Below the pieces are notes generated by a model, which was not told the origin of the DNA, ran no database searches, and saw only the letters and a program-made list of their open reading frames with translations. The translations under genes were made by a program, and so were the position numbers. This document shows, one piece after another, positions 22,478 through 32,423 of a DNA stretch of 64,000 bases (position 1 is the stretch's first letter; every line of letters starts with the position of its first letter). The stretch spans positions 115,576,162 through 115,640,161 of the forward strand of contig NC_081824.1 of NCBI RefSeq assembly GCF_030867095.1. The letters run 5' to 3'. The stretch comes from Alligator mississippiensis. Lineage: Eukaryota > Chordata > Crocodylia > Alligatoridae.

Positions 22478-24140
22478 TTAAATTTCCATTTTCATGAGCC
22501 CCTCTATTTCATCATGCAGCCTTTCATGTTTTCTTTTAATCTGCTCACACTTTTGTAACACCATTATTCTAGACTCTGCTGTGGGTTTTCTTGCCTTGCT
22601 AAAGCTTCCCCTGCTGGCTTTCACGCAGCAGAGGATCAGTTGCACTAAGACATAGAACATTATCAGAACTATCAAGACAAACAATATTCCATACAGGATT
22701 TTTTTGCCAAGGGCCCCAAAATCTGGGAGCCAGGAGGTTAGCCAAGACCACATTTCTTCTAGACCCCAGTCAGTATTTTCTGAGGCCACTTGATGTAGGA
22801 CCCTTAACTGATTTCGGATTTTGCGAATGTCAGTTTCGATTCGCATGTCCTGATTGACATAGACACAACAGGTGGAGTTTACTAAGGCACATACTCCTCC
22901 CTGGGATACCAATAGGTAATCTAGGGCTATGCGGTGTTGTATAGTTACTTGTGAGATGTGGGAGATCTCTTTTTGCAGAGCCTGAATTGCATCCGCAGTG
23001 GCATTTCCCATAGCTTCCATTGTGGCTGAAATGTTAATTATGGCTAGTTCCAATTCTCTTACTCCAAGCCACGGTATGAAGGTTCTCACAAATCGATGGA
23101 ACCCTGTGTTTCTGGTAGCTAAGGGGTTAACCGCCCTTTTCATGTGATGGTTGAAATTTTTTACTTGTTCCAGATATATTGCACTATGCATTTCGAAACC
23201 AGGGATAACACGTCCAAGAGTGCATGCCCCCACCCAATTCCAGGGCAAGATTTTATGAGCCCTGTTTCCGCAGAGCCAGTAAAGGCCTGGGGCAGAAAGG
23301 GTACTCAAATCTCGACAGTTGTTGTGTCATATCCGGCACTTTCAATTGATATGTATCGTATAGGACGGACCACGTTCAGCTGCTATCCTGCTGGACCGAG
23401 ATATATTACAAGAAGTAAAATTGGAGTCAATGTAAAATTCCGATCTGTTTGCAATGAGAGCAACATGAGGTTCCTTAGAAAAGTTGTAGACCATGAATCC
23501 TGTACAATTGAGAGAGGGTACGTTACCCAACAGGATTCCACTGGTGCTACTAGGGCTATAATCTAGAGTAGTTAGGCAATGAGGGTAGTGTCCTACAGGT
23601 GTGGCTTTATTATAAGCTCTGGTGTTGTTGGATCTGTAACAGAAAGGCGCCTCTACTCTTGGGGAGATGATCCAGTTAGCAGGGGCGGCCCTCCATTCTT
23701 TAGGAGCGGACCGATGGGCAGCTAACGAGTAGAGTCTAACGAAGCCGCCGTTTATTGTTCCCCATTGCTGGAGGGATATTGGTACTCCGATCATTGGGAT
23801 TCCTTGGTGTAGGTGTGCTGGGCTGTGAGAGCATATCCAGCAGTCACTTTTATTTCCAGCTTGAGCCACCGTACGGGAGATCTGCAAATACAAATATTTC
23901 TCCCACCCCCCTTGGGTGATACTGAGATACCCAAGTGTGATATATAAGGATATCAGTGCAGGAGGGACAAAGAATCTTAACAACAAACATAACCAGCACC
24001 AGTAAGAAAAAGAACACTACCAGCCAAACCCAGGATGGCAGCCAAAGTCTTTTTTCGTTCTCTGGGCTCAAGTTACCTAAAGGACTGATAATGTCGGCTC
24101 TTGGTCTTGATCGAGGTGGTGATCTTCCGAATGGGAGCAT
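22478..24140 (-). pseudogene. env: ERV env, broken
   Basis: Envelope glycoprotein remnant read 3' to 5' on this strand. A first frame (24140-23850) begins right after the pol stop and has a hydrophobic stretch. A second frame (23986-23342) starts with a signal-peptide-like MLLRFFVPPALISLYITLGY and carries SU with the CWIC motif and N-glycosylation sites. In that same frame TGA codons occur at 23342-23344 and 23327-23329. Open sequence then continues to 22478 with a GLYWLCGN segment, a basic KR cleavage-type site, the CALVNSTCC (CX6CC) motif, a membrane anchor (LYGILFVLIVLIMFYVLVQL) and a cytoplasmic tail. The two stops prevent a full product. The TM part is intact as a frame. Confidence 0.9.
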
Positions 24141-27100
24141 TCACTTTCTTCGAGGCCGAAGACGATATCTTCGTTCTTCAACTGATGAATCCGGCTGGGC
24201 TGAGGTATTGGGTGCAGGGGAGAGGTTACTATCACTTGCACCCTGATGCTCCTCACTTGCCTGAGTGAGGTCCTGAGGGTCTTTGTCCTTGGCCTCAGGG
24301 AAAGATCCCAACCTTGGTTGGAATACAGCTGCTTCGGGGTCCAATGGAGGTGATACCTTCTTGCAGTGCGAGGCGTGAGTCCTCGTTTGGTGACCTTGGC
24401 AACGAACAGCAGAATTAGTGGTCAGAAGTACCTGGAAAGGTCCTTTCCATCTGGGTTGAAGTGAATTTTTCCGTTGATAGACCTTTACGTAGATCCAATC
24501 CCCTGGTTCGAGGTTGTGACAGGGAACATCCGGTGGTTGAGGTAAGGCTTCTTGGACCTGTGAATGAACAGACCTGGCATACTTTATTAATGCCTTGCAA
24601 TAATTTAGTACAGTTTCATCAGTTAATTGTAGGTCTGTTTGGTGAGGGGAAACAGGTGGTGTAGCTGGCATCCTCATGGGTCGTGCCATGAGTATTTCAT
24701 AAGGGGTTAGGCCATGTTTTCTGTTAACAGTGTTTTTAATGTGCATAAGAGCAATGGGCAGTGCATCAGGCCATTTGAGGCCTGTTTCAGCACAAATCTT
24801 CGGAATGCGCGTTTTTAAATCAGAGTTTTTACGTTCTACAGCACCACTTGATTGTGGATGATAACTACAGTGTAGGTGTTGCTGTATGTTGAGTGCTTGG
24901 CAGATGTTTTTTACTATCTGTCCTGTGAAATGGGTGCCGCGGTCACTATCTATTGTGAGGGGCAATCCAAATCTAGGGATGAATTCTTTGAGCAATTTCT
25001 TTGCTACAGTGATGGAATCAGCATGTACGCTTGGGTAGGCTTGCACCCATCCAGAGAACACATCAATAATAACAAGAATGTACTCATAAGAACAGCACTT
25101 AGGTAGCTGCACAAAATCAATTTGCAGATTTACAAACGGTCCCCATGGAGGAGGATGGGCTGCGGGTGTCGTTTTTACCCGTTGCCCAATGTTGTGAGCT
25201 AAGCAGATGGGACAGGAGCTACAGTACTGTTGTGCCATGGAAGGAAAATTTGGGGCAAACCAATTTTTTTGTACTGTAGCAATCATTCCTCCTTTGCTCG
25301 TATGGGCCACAGAGTGGGTTAAACGAGCAAGATGTGGCAAAAGCTCTCTAGGCGCCACGAGGCAGCCGTCCGGGGAGCGCCAGAGAGAGTCGGGGTGCAG
25401 TGAACATCCTGCACGCAGCCAGTCATTTATTTCCTTTTTTGGGGCCTGATTTTGAAGAAGGGCCAGACTTGAAAGGCTAGCCAAAAGAGACTGGTCTGCT
25501 GAAAAACAAACAAAAACAGAGTTAGGAGCCTGTGGGTCAGAAAGGGCCGCATTTCTGGCAGAACGGTCTGCCAGATCATTTCCTCGTGTGACATCATCAA
25601 AGGGTTTCTCAAGAGCTTTACATTTAACAATAGCAATAGCAAGAGGCAATTGAACAGCTTCTAAGAGCGTTTTTACATAACAACCATGACTGATTTGGGT
25701 CCCTGATGAAGTGAGGAACCCTCTTTGTTTCCAGATTTGTCCAAAATCATGAACAACACCAGAAGCATACTTAGAGTCAGTATAAATGGTTGTGGTTTGA
25801 TTTTTTGCAAGAATGCAAGCACGTGTTAAAGCAATGAGTTCAGCAACTTGAGCAGAACGAGCTTGGGGTAAAGAATAGGCTTCCAAAACAGCATACTGAG
25901 TGCATACTGCATATCCCACAACTAATTTGCCTGCATCATTTCTAAGACAGGAACCATCAACAAACAAAACAAGGTCAGAGTTCGGGATAGGAATGTCCTT
26001 GAGGTCAGTTCGAGGGGTTAACAATTGAGTTGTGATAGACAGGCAATCATGAGGCTCACCATCAGAGGCAATAGGCAGAAGTGACGCAGGATTCAGAATT
26101 GAACAGCGATTTAAGGTTACATTTGCAGCTGACAGTAGAAGTTTCTCATATTTAATAAGACGGGAATTGGAAATGTGCTGAGTTTTGCCCTTGAGCAGAA
26201 GGGCCATCACAGCATGTGGAACTGTAACGGTTAAAGAGTGTCCCAAAACTAGAGAATCTGCCTTTTCAACCAACAAGGCAGCAGCTGCAACTGAACGGAG
26301 GCAAGGAGGAAGTCCCTCAACTACGGGATCAAGGGCAGAGCTGTAATATGCAATTGGGCGATGCTTTTCACCATGCAGCTGAGTGAGTACTCCTAAAGCG
26401 ATTTCTTCCCGTTCATGACAAAACAAGGTAAAGGGTTTCTTATAATTAGGAAGCCCAAGAGCGGGAGCAAGAGTGAGGGCTTGCTTAAGGGCCACAAATG
26501 CTTGTTCGGCTTCAGGAGTCCAAGGGAGGGGTTCCGGGGTGGTATCATGAGTGAATGCTTGCAAGGGTTTTGCAAAAGCAGCATAACCCAGGATCCACTG
26601 TCTACAATAACCCGTTGCACCTAAGAATCCCCTCATCTGTTTTCTAGTCATAGGTTTGGGAATGTTGAGGATAGCTTCAACTCTACTAGGGGAAAGGTGT
26701 CGTTCTCCTGCTGAGATATCATGCCCTAAATAATGTACCTTAGACTTGCAGAGCTGCAATTTAGATTTTGAGGCCTTGTGGCCTTTCTGAGCTAAAGCTG
26801 TGAGGAGTGTCAAAGTATCTTGCTTACAGGCCTCCAAAGTGGGTGAGGCTAACAATAGATCATCAACGTACTGAACAAGGGTGGACCCCCCTTTGAACAT
26901 GATAGGATCCAAATCTTTTTTTAGGATCTGGGAAAACAGGGTTGGGGACTCTGTATATCCCTGAGGGAGTCTTGTCCAAGTATATTGAAATCCCTGATGA
27001 GTAAATGCAAACAGATACTGGCTATCCTTATGAACGGGGATAGAGAAAAAAGCAGAACAAAGATCCACTACTGTGAAATATGTAGCATCTGAAGGGATAC

Positions 27101-27899
27101 AGGAAAGAATAGTGGCAGGGTTAGGGACCACGGGGAAAGCGGGTAAAACAGCGGCATTTACAGCTCGAAGATCTTGCACAAAGCGATACGTATCTTTACC
27201 AGGTTTTTTGACAGGTAGGATAGGTGTGTTGCAAGGGGAGCGTATTGGGACAATAATCCCTTGCTCAAGGAGTGAGGAAACGACAGGCTTGATCCCTTCC
27301 TCAGCTTCCTTTGAGATGGGGTACTGTGGGACACGAGGAAGTGGCTTGGCAGGGTTCAGGATGATACGCACTGGTTCAGCACTCAGCATGTGCCCCACTT
27401 CATTCGCATGGGTGGACCGCAGCTGTGGAGGTACTCGTGCCAACAGTTCCTCTTGCAAGTAGGAAGTTTCAGGATCAGAGTACTCCTGGGTTAGCAAAGC
27501 CACAAGCTCAGTTTCCCTCTGTTCCAGTACCTCAAGGTAAACACCATCTGGGCTACAATAAATCACGCATCCCAGTTTACACAGCAAATCCTTACCAAGA
27601 AGGTTGACAGGTGCACAGGGGCTAAGAAGAAAGGCATGATTTTCAGACAAAGGGCCAATAGAGATGGAGACAGGTTCAGAGACTGGATGTGGGATAGGTT
27701 GTCCGCCTATACCGACAGCATTTGCAGTTTCAGGAGAATAAGGTAGAAAAGGAAACTTAGCAGCCTTTAGTGTGGAGCGGGACGCTCCGGTGTCGACAAG
27801 ACAGGAGACAGGTTTACCAGAAATAAGGCATTCAACAAACAGACCAGATTGGTCAGTAGCAAGCAAAGGAGCAATGATGTCACTGTCCCTCAGGCTGTC
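24141..27899 (-). CDS. pol: ERV pol: protease, reverse transcriptase, RNase H, integrase
   Basis: One uninterrupted frame of about 1,250 codons follows the gag amber codon in the same frame, so it would be made by readthrough as Gag-Pol. Counting from a TTG at 27866, protease has LVDTGAS (about 23-29). RT has VVDLCSAFF (about 266) and YVDD (333-336). RNase H has D637, E676, D697 and D767. Integrase has an HX3H plus CX2C zinc site (H851, H855, C885, C888) and a DD35E triad (D917, D975, E1011). The C-terminus has a WKGPFQV segment and ends in a basic RYRLRPRRK. All catalytic residues expected for the family are present. Its TGA stop abuts an ATG of the env region. No upstream start is needed, and the TTG is not a real initiator. 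Confidence 0.93.
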   Translation of the reverse strand, partial: DSLRDSDIIAPLLATDQSGLFVECLISGKPVSCLVDTGASRSTLKAAKFPFLPYSPETANAVGIGGQPIPHPVSEPVSISIGPLSENHAFLLSPCAPVNLLGKDLLCKLGCVIYCSPDGVYLEVLEQRETELVALLTQEYSDPETSYLQEELLARVPPQLRSTHANEVGHMLSAEPVRIILNPAKPLPRVPQYPISKEAEEGIKPVVSSLLEQGIIVPIRSPCNTPILPVKKPGKDTYRFVQDLRAVNAAVLPAFPVVPNPATILSCIPSDATYFTVVDLCSAFFSIPVHKDSQYLFAFTHQGFQYTWTRLPQGYTESPTLFSQILKKDLDPIMFKGGSTLVQYVDDLLLASPTLEACKQDTLTLLTALAQKGHKASKSKLQLCKSKVHYLGHDISAGERHLSPSRVEAILNIPKPMTRKQMRGFLGATGYCRQWILGYAAFAKPLQAFTHDTTPEPLPWTPEAEQAFVALKQALTLAPALGLPNYKKPFTLFCHEREEIALGVLTQLHGEKHRPIAYYSSALDPVVEGLPPCLRSVAAAALLVEKADSLVLGHSLTVTVPHAVMALLLKGKTQHISNSRLIKYEKLLLSAANVTLNRCSILNPASLLPIASDGEPHDCLSITTQLLTPRTDLKDIPIPNSDLVLFVDGSCLRNDAGKLVVGYAVCTQYAVLEAYSLPQARSAQVAELIALTRACILAKNQTTTIYTDSKYASGVVHDFGQIWKQRGFLTSSGTQISHGCYVKTLLEAVQLPLAIAIVKCKALEKPFDDVTRGNDLADRSARNAALSDPQAPNSVFVCFSADQSLLASLSSLALLQNQAPKKEINDWLRAGCSLHPDSLWRSPDGCLVAPRELLPHLARLTHSVAHTSKGGMIATVQKNWFAPNFPSMAQQYCSSCPICLAHNIGQRVKTTPAAHPPPWGPFVNLQIDFVQLPKCCSYEYILVIIDVFSGWVQAYPSVHADSITVAKKLLKEFIPRFGLPLTIDSDRGTHFTGQIVKNICQALNIQQHLHCSYHPQSSGAVERKNSDLKTRIPKICAETGLKWPDALPIALMHIKNTVNRKHGLTPYEILMARPMRMPATPPVSPHQTDLQLTDETVLNYCKALIKYARSVHSQVQEALPQPPDVPCHNLEPGDWIYVKVYQRKNSLQPRWKGPFQVLLTTNSAVRCQGHQTRTHASHCKKVSPPLDPEAAVFQPRLGSFPEAKDKDPQDLTQASEEHQGASDSNLSPAPNTSAQPDSSVEERRYRLRPRRK

Positions 27900-27902
27900 C
27901 TA
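27900..27902 (-). other. in-frame amber codon between gag and pol
   Basis: TAG on the minus strand ends gag, and the next codons stay in frame into protease, with no frame change. This is the gammaretroviral readthrough arrangement rather than a ribosomal frameshift. Whether a downstream pseudoknot is present was not determined. Confidence 0.85.
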
Positions 27903-29510
27903 TTCAACACTGGGAAAATTGACAGGAAGTGGAGGTGGGGGCTGGGGGCTGGGTCCTTGGCCGGGGCAGTTGGGGCGTTCTGATTTCCAATGTCCTTCTT
28001 GCTTGCAATAATGACATTGGTTCCCATAGCCTGGGTTTTGTGGACTCAAGGATCTATCTCTTCCCCTGAATCTACCCAGGCCTCCCCTTCCCCGTCCTCG
28101 TCCCCTTCCTCTACCTGGACCCTGCAACTGAGAAATCTGTAAGGCCATTAACTTAAACTCGGCACTGTCTTTAGACCGTTCCAATTTGTTATGAAAATGG
28201 TTAGCCGCAGCAAGGACTTCGGTCAAATCTTTAGTTTCCCAGCCAATAATTACTGTTTGAATTTTCTCAGCAATTTTAGGGTTAAGTCCCTGGACGAATG
28301 CTGCCACTATTGCTTGTTTAGCATTTCCGACTGGGTTATCCATTCCTGAGTATCGTTCAAATGCCTGTTTGAGGCGTTCTAAATAGTCACTGGGGTGTTC
28401 ATTTTTGTTTTGTTTACAGGTATTTATTTTGGTCCAGTCTGCCTTTTTCGGGCAAATTGTGAGAACTGCCTGAACCAAAGCATTTCTCTTGTCAATAAAG
28501 TCTTGGCCAATCCCTGAGTTTTGATCTGGCCAAGTACAGGCAGCGTACAGACGTAGCATAGTTTCCTTGGGCAAAATGGATCACATGAGCTGATTAATGT
28601 CAGCCCATGTTGGATTATAACAATTTATAACAGTCTGCAATTCTTCCTGAAATTTTTCTGGGTCTTCCCTGATTTTTGGGAACTTTTGAGTTAAATTGTA
28701 GAGATCACCTGGAGTCCAGGCTGCATGCACAGTTACTATATTTTGTCCATCAGTGCCAATGCCTGGCATTTGTCTTAGGGGGTAAACTTGTGCAGTTCGG
28801 GATCTCAGATTGATGGGAGATCTTTCCATGCCTATTCCCATTCTTCTAAATACACCTGTGGTGGGTTGTGACCCAGGAGTAAATTGCCACACTGGTGATG
28901 ATTGAGTGGCAGATATGGTGGATGAGTCCGGACTATTAAGCTCCGTGGAAGGATTTACTGAAGGAGCTTCAGCTAATGGGTCACTAGCCTGGGCTGCAGC
29001 CTGATGTTGAACCGGTTGTTGCTGATGTGGGAGTCCCAGGAGAGCAGGGTTCGAACAAAGGTCAAGGATATCCTCTGCTGGCTCTGGTGGTGGGGGTGCC
29101 CCGGGCAATGCTGGATACATCGGAGCGGTGGCCAGCGTGTAATTTGGGGGAGCAGCCAATTTCTCCCAAACAGCTTTTAACTGCTGTTTTAATTTTTCTT
29201 GAGAGTCTTTTAGGCTCCTAGTTTGAGATTCTGTCCACCTTTTGGACATTTCATCATACCAATAAAAGAAAGCGTCCCACTGGTTTTGTGGTGTTTTGGA
29301 TCCACGGGACTCTAACGCCCCTCTCAAGTGCACTATTTTATCCTGATCAAATGTTCCTTCCTGTGGAAAATGTTTCACAGGATCATCCCTAGTATACCAG
29401 TTCCACTTATCCAGGTACTTGCAAGTCTCGGGAGAATAGTGTGTGTACATAAAGTACGCCGGAGTCCCCTTAGGGGGGACAGGAACCTGTTTAGACTGAC
29501 TTGTTCCCAT
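27900..29510 (-). pseudogene. gag: ERV gag with one in-frame stop
   Basis: Gag precursor remnant of about 536 codons. It starts at ATG 29510 with an N-myristoylation-type MGTSQSK. Matrix and p12-like parts include PPNY (121-124), a late-domain-type motif, and proline-rich sequence. Capsid seems to begin near YPLRQMPG (about 243). A TGA at 28581-28583 interrupts capsid after residue 309. The same frame then continues to 27902. The C-terminal part has a charged helix, a (GR)n basic stretch and one zinc knuckle, CHYCKQEGHWKSERPNC. In that knuckle the fourth ligand position is arginine (CGC) where cysteine is normal. A cysteine three residues later might or might not substitute. Apart from these two changes the frame is intact. 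Confidence 0.92.
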
Positions 29511-30227
29511 TTTCAGTCACACAGGGAGACGTAGGAGAGGCTTATTTAGGATGTCCGGGCCGCTCAGTGCCTTGCCCCACAGTTTTTCACTGCCCAGACA
29601 AAAGGCTTCTGACCCGACACCGGCTCATAAAATGGAAATGGGGAGGGAAACACTAGAGGGATACTTTCACTCCTGCTTTCGGCAGAAGCTACTGGGACAA
29701 GGGGTTTGGAAAAGACAAAATCACTCAGACGCCCTGTCCACTGGGTCACGAGGCTCCAGTTGGGCCCCCTTGCTTTCAAAACTGCCCTGTCAGGCAGAAT
29801 TGGGGCGGCTGAGCCCAACCGTAGTCTCAGTCCTGGTTAGTGGCTCATATTTCTAAATACACACACACATGCACATTTATTCAGTCAGCCAGACTTCCTA
29901 CCCCACACCGCCTTAGTTAATTAACTACAAGCCTGATGTGCTGTTGGATGAAGGTGCCTCAAACAGTTTCTCCCTAAAACGTACGTTACCAGACACAAAA
30001 TGGGATCCTTTACCAGACAGAAAATTTTAGCCGGCAGTAAGGTGCAGACTGACCTGTTTTAACAAGGTTCAGATCCAGTTACCACGGCCAAGTTGGGAGC
30101 CTACAGGCAGTCCTCCTCTGAAACCCCAATAGAGATTTTGAATTAGGTCTCTTACCTCTCAAGTTTGGCGCCTCAGGGTTTGGGGGGGGGGCAGCCTGCG
30201 GTCCTCCTTCCTCAGCCTGTGTTCTGG
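29511..30227 (-). other. ERV 5' leader between primer site and gag
   Basis: About 717 nt of non-coding leader lies here, where packaging signals and the splice donor of such viruses sit. No specific signal could be fixed by eye. A G homopolymer (C on the minus strand) lies at about 30182-30191. Confidence 0.6.
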
Positions 30228-30245
30228 ATCCGAGTCACGGCACCA
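30228..30245 (-). promoter_or_regulatory. primer binding site, tRNA-His type
   Basis: Minus strand TGGTGCCGTGACTCGGAT is complementary to the 3' end of vertebrate tRNA-His including CCA. It lies 5 nt inside the 5' LTR, the normal place for minus-strand priming. Confidence 0.88.
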
Positions 30246-30299
30246 GGAATTGTCATGGAAACACACACAGAGTACTTTTGGGTCAGGTCAGCAGAAGCT

Positions 30300-30305
30300 T
30301 TTATT
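30300..30305 (-). promoter_or_regulatory. AATAAA in the 5' LTR
   Basis: This is the equivalent of the 3' LTR polyadenylation signal. In the upstream LTR it would normally be bypassed. Confidence 0.65.
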
Positions 30306-30398
30306 CAAAAGAAACTACAGCTGTAGGGGGGAGTTCCAAAGTGACATGGATTTCCCAAGCACTTGGAAGGGGTCCCCCCCAAGAGCAAAATCAGGAGG

Positions 30399-30406
30399 CT
30401 TATATA
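30399..30406 (-). promoter_or_regulatory. TATA-like box of the 5' LTR
   Basis: The minus strand reads TATATAAG. The transcription start would fall about 25-30 nt downstream, near 30375. AATAAA at 30300-30305 follows. Confidence 0.7.
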
Positions 30407-30753
30407 CTTTTGAACAGTCGCTTACAACTCGCGTGATCATATAGTGAAATTAGCATGAAAAGCAGCTATAATATTACTTCATTATTTCTTTGCTGTAATT
30501 AGGATGGGAACTTATGGGGGAGGCGAGGTTAGTTCACAAACCTCCTTCTTGCACCTGGAAATCTACTTTGTACATACTTTTTTTCTACCTTCAAGGCCGC
30601 AGTGAGCGAAGCAGTTGCAGAAGAGTTACAAAGAACAAACACTTGCCCTTATCTGTTCTACTTTACAGAGCCAGCAATTCTACACAAAGCGGTTATATCA
30701 TCTTATAACTAAAATAATCAAAGTTTAAGGCATATATTTTTTCTGATTCCACA

Positions 30754-31049
30754 GCCGTTGTGGGTCACATGTTCCCCAGCGTTCCCTCTAAGCTGTGTGG
30801 CATGTGCTGCCGTGCAGGCACACTTGGCAGCACAGCATGAGCATGGCTGCATGGCACTGGCAGGGCTGGGGTCAGTGGGTCTGGAGTGGGGCAGCAGCAG
30901 GGCTGGGGGTGGGATATGGCTTGTCAGTGAGAGGCAACAGAATAGGCAGGGGCAGGGCACTGGCATGTCACTGCCCCCCCCCCCCATCATATTCCCCCTG
31001 CTACCCGATGACAAGTGTCCTCTTTTTTGGACTAGAAATATGGTAAGCC
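30754..31049. mobile_element. right half of the DNA transposon remnant split by the ERV
   Basis: It contains a GTTCCCTCTAAGCTGTGTGGC segment, a GC-rich middle and a C homopolymer at about 30976-30985. Its end, GTGTCCTCTTTTTTGGAC...TATGGTAAGCC, mirrors the left end at 21779. Confidence 0.5.
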
Positions 31050-31160
31050 TAGATGGACTTGAAGCAGCTACCTAGAAGGTGAAGTCATTGGCCCACTGAG
31101 CTCAGTAAGAGTTATTTTGAGGTTAGGACTTCCCCCAAGGTATATGTACACTTCCTAGTT

Positions 31161-31289
31161 CAGTGGTCCCCAACTTCTACTGGTCCGTGGGCAGCAATAA
31201 CCTGCTGTAGGCAACACTATACTTTGCCTTCTCTGTTAACCTGAAGAAATCAGTATCTGTGGAAAGCAAAATTTTCTGACCAGTAGCAA
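31161..31289. repeat. hAT-type left end fragment
   Basis: CAGTGGTCCCCAACTTCTACTGGTCCGTGG has the form of a hAT terminal sequence. A matching right end with an 8-bp duplication was not found, so this is a partial copy. Confidence 0.4.
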
Positions 31290-31560
31290 CTCTTGGGAGC
31301 TGCTCTAATTAAAGCACCTGCAGCGTCATATGTATTCAGCATCTCACACTTCAAAATGGCAGTGGGGGCATTTTAACTAAAACTCAAGCAACCTTTAGTT
31401 AAAGTACCCTGTCATCATTTTGAAGCACAGGGATGCTGAACACATAAGATGCCAAGGCTGCTGGAGCATGATAATTAGCATTCTCCAGCAGACTCAATTA
31501 ATTGGGTCTGCTCCGAGGCACTATAACTACGTGTCAGAGCAGGCATCCCACATGTCTACA
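31290..31560. mobile_element. palindromic non-autonomous DNA element, copy 2
   Basis: It shares with copy 1 the arms carrying CACTTCAAAATGGCAGTGGGGGC and ATCATTTTGAAGCAC, and the CTGGAGCATGATAATTAGCAT / TCCAGCAGACTCAATTAATT segment. No ORF. Confidence 0.6.
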
Positions 31561-32269
31561 GGAACCCCTAGTGACTAAGAAAAGGATATCTTCATCAGAC
31601 TAACATGGGTTTATTAATAAAGCCTAAGTGTAGCACATCAGGGTTGGAGGGGCAGCTGTGAAGCCCCTTGGTGGCTGTACATCTGTGCCCTGCTCTGCCT
31701 CTAGGGTGCCCTCCCTTCTGTCTCTCCTGCCACACCTTGATGTAATTATGGGATTAAAAGGGAGGCTGCCCACAGGCTTTAGTGTGAGCCCCAGTCCAGT
31801 TAAATCCCCACCAGGGTTTCTGTTTACCCCACTGGCCTCAACTATGCTCTCAGGCTCAGTGGGCCCTCTTGGCCTGGCCAGGCCTCTGCAGGGCACCTGT
31901 AGCTTTAAGGGCTAATTATATGGCTCTGTTCCTCCCCTATACCACACCCTAAGCATCACAGGTATTGACACTCAGCTTAACTTGTCTGAGGCTTCAGCTT
32001 CTGATCCCTGCTTATCCTGACTTCAGCTATGACTTCTGAATCCAGCCTTCCAAAACCAGACCCCTATGGGCTCCAGCTCCTGGGGAACCAACCTGGACTA
32101 CATATGTGATTTGGATAGCTAACTCCTAGGCAAGACCACCCACACTCCAATGCATTATAAATCTATAGTGTTAAATACATTCTGACTTGTTGCAGTCCTT
32201 CAGAGTTGTTTGCAAAATAATAATTTCTGTATTATTTTTCCTTAGTAAAAAAAAAAAGAGAGACTAAGA
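31561..32269. other. no gene seen
   Basis: Mixed sequence. Short ORFs at 31624-31915 lack domains. A GTAGCTTTAAGGGCTAATTATATGG segment near 31898 resembles old LTR promoter sequence but stands alone. Confidence 0.35.
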
Positions 32270-32423
32270 GAACATTTTCTGAGGGTGCCTTAAGTCTAAA
32301 AAGTTTGAGAACCACTGTTTTGCTAACATTGTATGGCATCCCATGACACCCGTGAAAGGATCTCAAGACATCCAGGGTGTCATGACACCCAGGGTGTCAT
32401 GGCACCCCAGTTGAGAATCACTG
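32270..32423. repeat. hAT-like ends and a 17-bp tandem/palindrome
   Basis: AAGTTTGAGAACCACTG (ending 32317) and CCAGTTGAGAATCACTG (ending 32423) are hAT-style right ends. Between them GGGTGTCATGACACCC at 32375-32390 is a perfect 16-bp palindrome, and CCAGGGTGTCATG occurs twice in tandem. Confidence 0.45.

Larger units (their letters stand above)
21937..30753 (-). mobile_element. full-length gammaretrovirus-like endogenous retrovirus
   Basis: Two LTRs of 503-504 bp in the same orientation enclose, on the minus strand, a tRNA-His primer binding site, gag, an in-frame amber codon, pol, env and a polypurine tract. Class I (gamma-type) traits are the in-frame TAG between gag and pol, a single zinc knuckle, a CWIC motif in SU and a CX6CC motif in TM. 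Four-base flanks GCTG and GCCG fit a 4-bp target duplication with one change. The LTRs differ by about 8 substitutions and 3 small length changes, counted by eye. Gag and env are broken and pol is open, so the copy is young but defective. Its exact genus-level relatives were not determined. Confidence 0.95.
30251..30753 (-). repeat. 5' LTR
   Basis: In proviral sense it runs from TGTGGAATCAG at 30753 to CCATGACA at 30251. It contains a TATA-like box and AATAAA at positions equivalent to the 3' copy. About 8 substitutions and 3 length differences separate it from the 3' LTR. Confidence 0.95.

Noticed and set aside
26393..27607. Plus-strand and alternate-frame ORFs inside pol
   Set aside because: They are shadows of the long pol frame, with no independent motif.
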